From the NCBI GenBank assembly GCA_023634235.1, contig JAMKCF010000019.1:3224001-3288000 (forward strand): 64,000 nucleotides of DNA, in the 5' to 3' direction. Positions 31,024 to 43,000 of the stretch are shown here, in pieces. Source of the DNA: Pisaster brevispinus (lineage: Eukaryota > Echinodermata > Asteroidea > Forcipulatida > Asteriidae). Each line of letters begins with the position of its first letter. Position 1 is the first letter of the stretch. A program made the translations under genes and the position numbers. The notes under the pieces are model-generated. The model was not told where the DNA came from. It worked only from the letters and a program-made list of their open reading frames with translations, and did not search any database.

Positions 31024-34000
31024 GTGAGTTTTAAAATGGTCCACAGCGGACGTAATTCACGTAAAAAGAACAGGTGTAATTATTTTGCATGGTATAATTT
31101 TGAGAATTTTTTTAATGTCCGTACGTGAATAAGCCAACTTTATACGTCGTTGTCCCCCTCAATAATTGCATTTTCAACATTACGGCAATGAAACCAGCCA
31201 ACCTTGCACCCGACTTTGGTTAAGAGAATGGTTCGCCGTGTATGTTCTTTTGTCGCCTTTGGTTCCTTTCTTGTTTTTTCGTTCCTCGTTCCGTACAGAG
31301 AACCTGTGGTTCCTTTCTGTAAAGTCAAAGAACGAGACGGGGGTTGTTTTAGTTTAAAATTTATTTCCTCACTTGCAATGCAGGGCAAGGAATTGCGTGA
31401 ATTTCATCCAGACGCATTTCATTGAATTGCAGCAGGTTTTTTTTTTTTTTTTTTTTTACAACTATGGGTGCATGTGGGTTGGGGAGTGGGGACCACGTGG
31501 GGTGGGGTACGGAAGCTTGAAAGGGACATCGAGAGGGAATTTAAAAAAGTGATTTCTTTGCCATTTTCCAGGACTCCCAGCAGTCACAAACCTTCAGGGA
31601 ACTTGCTCTCGGTCGATCTCGCAGGGATGCAGAAAAAGGTAAATAAAACAAATGTTATTGAGTCATAAAGTACAGCAAAAGTGTAAAGGGATGACAAATC
31701 ATAGTTTTGGGGGGGGGGGTTTTATTATTAAAATTTTTTTTTTTTTTTAAGTATATGACATTCTTTAAAAGGAACACAGAGTGAGAGAATAGACTGTGCA
31801 TGTCTCGCATGTATCGGAACGAGAAAACACGTCAAATAAAGAACTTTTTTCTGAAATCAAACCTTTGTTTTAAATTATATCTATGAAAAACTGTTAATAA
31901 CAATTAATCTCATTACAATTCTTATAAAATGACTAATAGGTTTTTTAAAGAAACACACAAATATTTTGTTAATTTTTATTGAAACAAAATTAAAATCCTG
32001 GGACAAGGATACTTACTTTATCTTAAATTTCTTTCAAACCCCTTATGTAAATCCACACCTGAATAATGTGCAACCACAAACAAATTATTGAGTGACGCAG
32101 TTTATAGACGACTTTGATGCCTCAACGACCATAGACTGCAATGAAAAGGTTTAGCGTCTGGCAATTTCAACGCCGTCTGGTGAGTGTCATCGCGCGACCA
32201 AAACAAGCGTTTTCATAAGTTTGGTGATCGGAGGTGGGCATAATTCTTTATTTTTTTGCAAGTAACCGGAAGCCGAGTTAAAATTTAATTCTTGGGGTTT
32301 CTTCCTTATATTGTTTTTACTTTCATATTTTTTTCAACTAGTATTACAATCCCAACAGCATTTATAATGGTTATGGTGATAAACTATGTTAAACTAAAAC
32401 AATTGATGAAACAAAGTCTTGCCCACGTAAAACTCCTATATGGTTGGGACCACAATGGTCCGGGAAGTTCAAATACTAGCGAAACTTGCACAGTCTATTC
32501 AAGCTTGTTAGTTGATAAATATTGATATTGATAAATACATTTTGGCATCATCAATAATTGCTTCAAAATGCTTCTAACTTGTGGTATGTGCTAAAGTCTC
32601 ATGAATATCATCTATAATTTTTTTCTTTTAAGAATGTGGTGGAACAGTCCCAGGTGGGATGGCATCTCTCGAGTCTCCTGGCTTCCCCAAAGGGTATGCT
32701 CAAGACCTCCTCTGTGTATGGAAAATAGAAGCACCAGCTTCAAAACAGGTAGGCCATAAGAAACATCTCAGTAATTTTATTTCACTTACATGACGGTCCG
32801 GTGAATGAAAGCGAGGATACTTATGTATTTTAGAACTGGCTTTTATTGAGATTAGTAGTTTTGCCAATAATAGGTCACTAAGGTCGAGTCTGAGTAAATC
32901 TTGAGTCACATGGATCAAGTCTGAATCCAAGTCTTCATTGTGTGCTTGGAATCTCGGGAATTCTTTGGCGGTTTTTAGGGGGTACTTCTGTACAAGAGGA
33001 AGATAGTGTGTTAAAGTATGGGAACATGGGGGTGGGGGATACCCACTGCCCCATATCAGGCATGGTATACATACAAGTGTTGAGTTACATAGAATCCAAG
33101 TCTTGAGTGACATGGGTCAAGTGTGAGTCTAAGACTCAAGTCACATTGGCTGAGTGGGAGTCAAAGTTTTGAGTCACATTGGTTGAGTGAGAGTCAAAGT
33201 TTCGAGTCACACTGGTTGAGTGTGAGTCAAAGTCTTGAGTCACAATGGTCGAGTGTGAGTCCAAGTCTTGAGTCACATTGGTTGAGTGTAAATCTAATTC
33301 TCGAGTCACAGGGATTGAATGTGAGTCAAAGTCTCGAGTCACATTGGTTGAGTGTGAGTCCAAGCCTTGAGTCACATTGGTTGAATGTAAGTCTAATTCT
33401 CGAGTCACAGGGATTGAATGTGAGTCAAAGTCTTGAGTCGCATTGGTCAAGTGTGAGTCCAAGTCTCAAGTCACATTGGTCAAGTGTGAGTCCAAGTCTC
33501 AAGTCACATTGGTCAAGTGTGAGTCCAAGTCCAAGTTCCATGGTTCCAATCTGAGGCCAAGTTACATTGTTTATTAAATCATTAAAAAATATTTAAACTG
33601 TACAAGACTAATAACATTGATCAGTCGATCTATATGCATGATGGTCAACACATTTACTTGCAACCAGATAAATATTTAGAAATGGAAAAAAAAACGCTCC
33701 TTGTTCCAGAAGACTCTCTGCCAGCTTGCACACTGTTTCAAAATCTCTTGTTTGGTTGACAAACATTTCCCAGATTCTCTAAGAAGTGCTAAGAACACTT
33801 AATACATATATACCTGATTATGGTTAAATTGTATTCAAACATTTCTTATTATTTGGTTTTACCCATACACCAATGTGTGTAAAGCACTGTACACTCAGTA
33901 CTTTCACAGGACTTGGGGAAAGACCCAATAATATTCTTTATCCCCGACACAAATTTAGCAGCTATCAAACATTTCTTCTTTTGTCTTCCATCACAGTGGC

Positions 34001-37000
34001 TGCTTCGCTTCATGTTTTTTGATGTCAAAGGGGGCTCTAGAGGCATCTGCAGCCCGGGGGAAGATTACGTCATGATGCGCGATGGCTCAAGAACGGGACA
34101 GCGCCTCGGGATATTCTGCAACGCTTTACTGTCAAAATCTTCCTTGCCATCAGCTATACTTTCTGTCACCAATGAGGTTTGGATCATCTTCCACACAAAC
34201 AGCAAAGACGAGGGAAAGGGTTTCCTTATCAGCTTCCAGTCTATAAACTCAGTGAAATTCTCGGATTATATCGCTGATCAGGTAACCTTTGAACCAAGTA
34301 CAGAGGTCGGGTCATCCTCAGCTGGAAAATCGTCGAAGGAAACTAAGACCACCGAAGCACCTATAACTTTGTTACGTCGATCATCTGTTAATCCAGCGAC
34401 CACCTTTCCTTTTACCCAAGAGGGCGATCAACTAACAGCCAAAGCAGTAGACACTTTGTCTTTTGAATCAATTGCAATTGGCAATCCTCATTTGGGCCCA
34501 GTGCATTTTGGAGATAGCAAAGGCTCTTTTGTAGACGTTACACTTCCACCTCCATCGGATACACCTTTGTCTGTGACTGACCTCAGCATGCAACCCGATT
34601 ATCGTATGCTCCCTGAAGGCGCAACTGCTACCAGAACTCAACTGCAAAGCACATCTCAATTAAAAACGATGTCATCAACAGATGGGGCAACTTTGCATCA
34701 GGTACTTAAAACTGAGCAGCCTGTAACACAATCAAAAGAGCAATTTGCAGTCGCAGCCAAAAGTTTTGTTGTAACGAATAAACAACAAGAGGTTACTGAA
34801 ACTGAACTGCTACCCGTCGCCCAAACTGAACCAAAGATTCTTACTCAAACTGAGCAAATATCTCTACTTCAATCTGAACAAGAGTCTGTAAGTCCACCTG
34901 ACTGGCAACCAGCAACTGAAGTTAAGCAACAACTGAGAACTGAACTGCAAATAGAAACACAAGCTGTTGAAGATACTCAAGTTGAACAGAAAACCACTGC
35001 CCAAGCTGAACAGCAGCCTTCAACAAAGGCCAAGCAGCTTCTTACTCCTAAACTTCAATTCATAATTACAAAACCTAAAACTGATGAACCAGGATCCGTT
35101 GCTACATTTGCAGGTCAATTTGTTAGTTCAACTGAAGAGCTTCATGCATCTGAAGCTTACTATCAACCGACGACAAAATCTCAAGAACAGTTTGTTATTC
35201 AAACTAAACAACGTTCATTACCTGAATTTGATTTCCCAAAACCTGTCACTGAAACTAAACTTCTCCCTACTTCCATACCATTACCTATTACTGTGCCAGG
35301 ACCATACTCTGTGACTCCAATTAGTGACGTTTCTGAAGCTAAACAGCAGTCTGTCTCTAAACCAGATCTCAGAACTAAGTCTTGGCAACAGTTTGTTACT
35401 CAAATCAAAGAGCTGCCAGTCACTGAAGTTAAACAGAAACCTTTAACTAAACCTGATGAGCTACAGCCTGCAACAAAATCACTAACTACGGAACAAGAAA
35501 CTGTAACTCAATCGCAGCAACTGCCCTTCACCGCCAGTCTTTTACCAACAAGTGAGCCTGGTTCACAATTTGTGACTCAAACGGATGAACATACCGATTT
35601 AAACGGGTTACAGCAGCTGACAAGCTTTGGGCAACAAGTTATAAGTCAAACAGGAAAGCTGCAAACTGATGCTAAACAGCAACCAGTTACTAAATCAAAC
35701 GGACTCCAGCTCTTAACAAGGCCTCGGAAACAGTATAGCTTTTTAACTATACAACCATCAGTGACTGAAATAGATAATCCAGAACCTGGAATTCAAACTG
35801 GAAAACAAGTTGGAACTGAGTTCTACAGAACTAAAACTTTGACTAAGTATGGACAACACTATGTTATTCCAACTATAGTACCATCAGTGGCTATGGCCAA
35901 AACAGATGTTCAGCAGCCTCAAACTCAAACTGAACAATTTCTCACTGAGATTTATGAATTGAAACCTGTAACCAGGAGAAGGCAGCAGTCTGATTCTCTG
36001 ACTGGACCACCTGATCCTCAAACTGACAAACCTCAATATATAACTGAACTGGAGAAAGCTGGGATCAGCAGTGAACAATACATTGATACTCAGACTGGCG
36101 TTGAAGATATTGGAACTGAAGATCCAACTCAAATGTTCACTCATCAAGAGCAAGTATTAACTGCAGAATATCAACCCAAAAGCACAACAGAAATCGCAGT
36201 TAAAACATTTTCCGATGAGCCAAAAGAAACCATCTCCCAGCAGTATCTCTCAACTCAAACCGAGTCAACAACTTCCACTGAACAGCACCCTAATGTTAAA
36301 ACACAATGGCAAGCCCTCACCAAAGAATGGCGCAAGCCTTCCACAACACATGCTCCAGAAGCTGATATCCAACAACTCACAGTTCCTCCATCACTGCCTC
36401 CAACTCCATTCCCTCCAACTCCACCACCACCCTACCCAGATATTACACCAGAACCGAGTTTGCCCTCAGAGGATTTTGACGACCCTCTAACTCAGTCTCT
36501 GTCTCAAGTATTTAACATTTTGAGCGATGTCAACTTAAATGATGGAAGGAGCATAATACAGGCCTGCCACAATCTGAACATGACAATGAATGAAACACTG
36601 GAAGCCTTCAAGTCTCTGTCACGACTGGCACAGGGTTTAGAGTACACTAAATCTTTACTCCCAGCAAGCACTCCAGTTGAGATGCTCCGTGTCAACCTCT
36701 CAGGAGATGCAGCTCTGGATAAACTGCAGCTGTTCCCATTTCTGCTCATACAGACTTTGGAAGTCAGCGTTTCAGATATTATATCCAAGGCCAGTGAGTT
36801 CTTAAATAACACCATTCAGAATGCTTCCCACATCCAGTCAGACGTTCCGGAAGCCTTGTGCATTCGAGGTTACTCCCAGCAGCTTTTGAATGCTCTACAA
36901 AGAGACACTAGTATCAACGGTAGCCTTGACTTAGTTGAAGACATGTTGAAAGATCTGTTTGGATTTAGTCTCATGGAAAAACTAGGGCCTGGATTAGGTA

Positions 37001-40000
37001 TTGATGATGACCAACCTACACTAGCTCCAGATGGAGAGCAGTGGGACTTCAATCAGGTGATCACCAACCCCTCTGGTGAACTTCAATCCCCGAACTATCC
37101 CGATGCATACCCAATGGGTGTTCGCTACCGCTGGAACATCACAGTTAGACCACAGGAAAGAATCTCTCTCAATTTCACCCATTTCGATCTAGATTCAGAA
37201 CTGATACATGATCAGTGTGACAGCAGGTATGCACACGTAACAGTTGATGACGGATCTGGTCTTGAAACTGGCAGGAAACATGTGTTTTGCGGTCAAGAAG
37301 TACCCAATGCCATAGTTTCATCATCAAACACGCTAATTGTGACGTTTAAAAGTAGTTATGGATACGGTACAGGATTCCATGCAGACTTTGCTATGCATAA
37401 GCTGGGTGATGTTCGTGATAATCGGTATTCAACAACAGCTGTGCCTGATCGAGTGTGTGGAGGTGTATTGACTAACCAGAGAGGTAGTATACAATCACCA
37501 AACTACCCTGGAGACTTTGAAACCAGTGTTGACTGCCTGTGGATTGTAACCGTAGAATCTGGACTAACCATCTCCCTCAATTTTACCGATTTCAACTTGG
37601 ATTCTATTCCAACTGACAACTGGTGCAGTGAAAGCTATGCTCATTTGAAAGTAATTGATGGAATTAATGGGAGTAGTCATGTGTACTGCGGGAAAGAAGT
37701 CCCACCGCTCTTTATCTCGTCAACAAATACATTAACCATCTCCTTTGTTAGTGTGTTTGGTTTCGGTGGAAGGTTCCACTCTTTCTACAAAACTCTCCAG
37801 CAAGATCCAAAGTTCCTCTTAACATCAAGTCCAGATCATCCGTCAACAGAACCACCGCACCACTGTGGAGGAAACCTGGAGGACCCGACAGGTGTCATTC
37901 AGTCACCAAACTACCCTGGAGACTTTGAAACCAGTGTTGACTGCCTGTGGATTGTAACCGTAGAATCTGGACTAACCATCTCCCTCAATTTTACCGATTT
38001 CAACTTGGATTCTATTCCAACTGACAACTGGTGCAGTGAAAGCTACGCTCATTTGAAAGTAATTGATGGAATTAATGGGAGTAGTCATGTGTACTGCGGG
38101 CAAGAAGTCCCCCCGCTTTTTATCTCGTCAACAAATACATTAACCATCTCCTTTGCTAGTATGTTTGGTTATGGTGGAAGGTTCCATGCTTTCTACAAAA
38201 CTCTCCAGCAAGATTCAAAGTCCCTCTTAACAGCAAGTCCAGATCATCCATCAACAGAGCCACCGCTCCACTGTGGAGGAAACCTGGAGGACCGGACAGG
38301 TGTCATTCAGTCACCAAACTACCCTAGAGACTTTGAAACCAGTGTTGACTGCCTATGGATTGTAACCGTAGAATCTGGACTAACCATCTCCCTCAATTTT
38401 ACCGATTTCAACTTGGATTCTTTTCCAACTGACAACTGGTGCAGTGAAAGCTATGCTCATTTGAAAGTAATTGATGGAATTAATGGGAGTAGTCATGTGT
38501 ACTGCGGGCAAGAGGTCCCTCCGCTCTTTTTCTCGTCAACAAATACATTAAACATCTCCTTTGCTAGTATGTTTGGTTATGGTGGAAGGTTCCATGCTTT
38601 CTACAAAACTCTCCAGCAAGATTCAAAGTCTCTCTTAACAGCAAGTCCAGATCATCCATCAACAGAACCACTGCACCACTGTGGAGGAAACCTGGAGGAC
38701 CCAACAGGTGTCATCCAGTCACCAAACTACCCTGGAGACTTTGAAACCAGTGTTGACTGCCTGTGGATTGTTACTGTAGAATCTGGACTTACCATCTCCC
38801 TCAATTTTACCGATTTCAACTTGGATTCTATTTCAATTGACAACTGGTGCAGTGAAAGCTATGCTCATTTGAAAGTAATTGATGGAATCCATGGAAGTAG
38901 TCATGTGTACTGCGGGCAAGAGGTCCCCCCGCTCTTTATCTCGTCAACAAATACATTAACCATCTCCTTTGCTAGTATGTTTGGTTATGGTGGAAGGTTC
39001 CATGCTTTCTACAAAACTCTCCAGCAAGATCCAAAGTTCCTCTTAACAGCAAGTCCAGATCATCCATCAACAGAACCACCACACCACTGTGGAGGAAACC
39101 TAGAGGACCCGACAGGTGTCATTCAATCACCAAACTACCCTAGAGATTCCGAAACTGGTGTTGATTGCAAGTGGAATGTAACTGTAGACCCTGGACTAAC
39201 CATCACCCTCAATTTCACCCATTTCAACTTGGACTCTTTTCCAATCGACAACTGGTGCAGTGAAGGCTATGCTCATGTGAAAGTAATTGATGGAATCCAT
39301 GGAAGTAGTCATGTGTACTGCGGGCAAGAAGTCCCCCTGCTCTTCATCTCATCAACCAACACACTAACAGTCACCTTTGTTAGTATGTTTGGTTACAGTG
39401 GAGGGTTCCACGCAGTTTACACAGCTCTTGAGCAAGAGTCAAAAGTGCTCTTAACTTCACCTCCAGATGTCAAGCAGACCGAATCAGTGTGTGGAGGAAA
39501 TTTCAAGAACCCTAGAGGCGTCATTCAGTTGCCAGACTACTCAGGGATCTTTGAGATGGGTTTGAGCTGCCAGTGGAACATAATGGTGGGTATCAATGCA
39601 GTCATCTCCCTCACTTTCACTGAGTTCAACTTGGATTCTCTCCCCATTGAAAACAAGTGTAATGAGGGTTATGCCCATGTTAAGGTAATAGATGGCAACT
39701 TGGGTAAGAGCAACATCTACTGTGGGCAAGAGCTACCTCTGCCATTCATCTCCACCACAAATACACTTCTTGTTGTTTTTGAAAGTTTATATGGATACAG
39801 CGGTCGATTTCGGGCAGTTTACCGTGCTCTCCAACTGTATGTAAGTGGGTCCGGAGACCCAGAACTGGGTTTGACATCTGTGCAGCCTTCCTCTATGTCA
39901 GTCACAGAACCTTTGTGTGGGGGTTCGTTCAACCAGCCAAGTGGTATCATTCGGTTACCGGAGCAGACCGGCGATAACTGCAGGTGGAATATAACAGTGG

Positions 40001-43000
40001 ATTCTGGTTGGATTGTTCTCCTGACTTTCACATTGTTTGATATTGATTCCTACGCGGTGGACGGACAGTGTGACGAGAGGTATGCTCATGTCAAAGTGAT
40101 TGATCGGGAGTCGGCACACATTTTCTGTGGCCAAAGCATCCCGCCTGAAGTCACTTCCAGATCGAGAACCCTGATCGTTGACTATGTTGGGGTGTATGGT
40201 TATGGGGAAGGTTTCGAGGCAATTTACGTAGTTCGAGATGCTGATTTTGAATGGCTCGATGCCAGACAAGTTACAGCCGCTGTTTCTTCACCATCCAAGT
40301 CGACACAGGCACTTCTACTAACTGATAAGTCCCCATATCAGTGTGGTGGAGACCTCAACCTGCCATATGGGACAATACAATCTCCTGCCTACTCAGGTGA
40401 ACAAGCCACTGGTGTGACTTGTAGATGGACCATCACAGTGGGAGACAAGTGGCTGATTCAGCTTGCCTTCACATACTTTAATCTAGATTCAGCTTCCATA
40501 AACGGCCAGTGTGACCAAAGGTACGACTATCTCAAGATAATAGATGTCAACACGAAAGACGGCAGCTCTGAGTTTGTATACTGTGGTCAGGATTTCCCAA
40601 ACATTTACGTGTCATCATCTAACTATCTTACTATAATTTTCTACACCAGTTATGGATTAGGTGGTGGTTTCACTGCCGAATACACAGTGGTGGAACCAGA
40701 CAGGATACTAACCAATACGTTATCACCTTCCACCTCCAAATTGCCATCGGCTGTTCTACCTTATGAGTGTGGTGGAGATATCTCAGCACCCACCGGGGAA
40801 ATCAAATCTCCAAACTTCCGCGGCGACTATACCACTGGTGTCAACTGCGTATGGAAATTTACGTTGGAAGCTAACTCAAAGGTTGCACTGAGTTTCACGG
40901 TTTTCGATGTAGATTCTATGCCTTTTGAAAATGAATGTGACACGAGATACGCTCATGTACTTGTAATTGATGGCAGCAGCGAAGAGACAAGTCCACAACG
41001 TATTTACTGCGGTCAAGATCTTCCAGACGACTTTGTGTCAACCAGTAATTCATTAATCATTGCTTTCATCAGTCGAAATGGCTACGGTGACAGATTCCAA
41101 GCACGTTATTCTTCACTAAAATTAGACGATGATTACTTCAGACTCTTTCCATCTACTTCAATTCCATCTGAAAAAACAGTCTCTCAATCACAGCCGACAT
41201 CTAAAACAGACAAACAGATAGTGGACTGTGGTGGTGTTTTGGACACTCCCGATGGTGTAATACAGTCTCCCTATTTATCCACAATGGAAAAAGCCCTAAG
41301 CGTAAACTGCCAATGGTACATAGAGCTGCAGGAGGCTGGCACCATCACCGTCGTCTTCAAATACTTTGACTTGGATTCTGTTTTATTTGAGAACGGATGT
41401 CAGGAGACGTACGCTAACTTAAAGTTCATCAACACAAGAACCGGTGCATCCCAGGTGTACTGTGGTCAGGATGTACCCCCAAGCTTTGTAGCATCAACTA
41501 ATAAACTGTTGATCATCTTCAGTGGCTTGTATGGCTTCAGCAGAGGCTTCAGTGTAGAGTATCACTCTACGAAACCCCTTCCGAGTGTTGACCCAACAAC
41601 TGTTGCTGTTTTACCAACATCCGGTTCAGCATTGGGCAGGCAGCTTCCACCCTGCGGCGGTATACTAACAGGAGACTACGCTGAAATTTCATCCCCAGGG
41701 TATCCTAATTCGTACCCCATTGATACCAGCTGCTCGTGGAATATCTTTGTCGATAGCACACACTTCATCGCCCTCAAGTTTCTTGACTTTGATGTTGACA
41801 ATCCCATGGTGCAGCCTGATTGCTCTATTCACTACTCATATGTCAGAGTCAGCTACTCTGGGGAAGGAGGCATTGAGGAAACCCATCTCCTCTGTGGTAG
41901 TGAACAGCCTGAAATATTGAAAATGAGAACGCATTCGGTGGTGGTGTATTTCGAAAGTAACCTTGGTATGGGGCGTGGTTTTAAAGCTTCATACCAAGCG
42001 TACAGTTCATCCAGCAGTGATGTCAGGACAACCGCAATACCAGCTGCTACTGAAAGTGTCGTATCCACCGTTGTCTCAACGGCACAATCTGGACAGATAC
42101 TCTCTCCAAACTACCCAGTGCAGTTTCCACACAATATAGACAAGCTGTGGATCATCAGACCAGCTCGTCAGACATTCATCACTCTCATTTTTGAAGATAT
42201 TGACTTTGATGCAACAACCGGTGAGAACGGACAATGCAATACATTGTACACCCATGTAGCCCTCACTACGTACAACATCGACAGTGGAAACTCTGAGCTA
42301 CTCTTCTGCTCAAATGAAAGGAAGGCCGCTGTGTATTCATATGGTGAGCTTAAGCTGGCGTTCCATAGCACCTATGGTGATGGTCGTGGATTCAAAGCAA
42401 CATACTCGTCTGACTTTCGTACTGGAGATATTGGTTTTGTTACCAAAGAACCAGTTACACCTACACCTAGACACAGCCAACCTATGACCTCCAAAGAATC
42501 TGTCATGAAGACCCCAAATCCCAGAGAGAAGTTTTCAGTCGGATGCCTGTATACCCTGACGCAAGAAAGAGGTCACTTCTCATCGCCCAACTACCCCGGT
42601 ATGTATCCACAAGAAGTGGTGTGTCAGTGGAGCGTGCTTGCTCCTACTGGACGGCTTGTACGTCTGGACTTCTCCCAGTTCCTGCTGGACTCTGGCGATT
42701 TCCCTGCGTGCGATACAAAATACTCCCACCTTGTCGTCACCACTTCTGACTCCTACGGTGGGAGAGACTACACTTACTGTGGTCAACAGCTACCGCCCAG
42801 GATAATCTCTCCAACTAACAGGTTGGTGGTGACTTTCAGAAGCATGTTCGGTATAGACTTTGGATTTTTTGCGGCTTATCAATTCATCAGTGCTGAGACA
42901 TATCAAGGATCTTTCGGCCCAGTTTTCACTGATGGAGACAAAAGTACAAGTGCTACAGGTCAAGGGTCGGATGCTGGGAAAACATCATCACCCATGAGGT

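Larger units (their letters stand above)
31639..33996 (+). other. Multi-CUB introns 2 and 3 (around exon 3)
   Basis: Intron 2 (31639-32632) is AT-rich with homopolymer runs and nothing else I can name. Intron 3 (32749-33996) is dominated by the 33 bp GAGTC minisatellite. Confidence 0.65.

Noticed and set aside
33123..33554. Open frame of 143 codons (and an opposite-strand frame of 108 codons)
   Set aside because: It is produced by the 33 bp minisatellite, whose length is a multiple of three, and lies inside an intron of the multi-CUB gene.
33913..33996. Upstream extension of the giant open frame with an apparent Met start
   Set aside because: The CUB1 second half must be joined to exon 3. 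A good acceptor ends at 33996, so the extension is intron.
39955..40269. Minus-strand frame of 104 codons within the CUB exon
   Set aside because: It is a shadow of the strongly supported plus-strand coding sequence.
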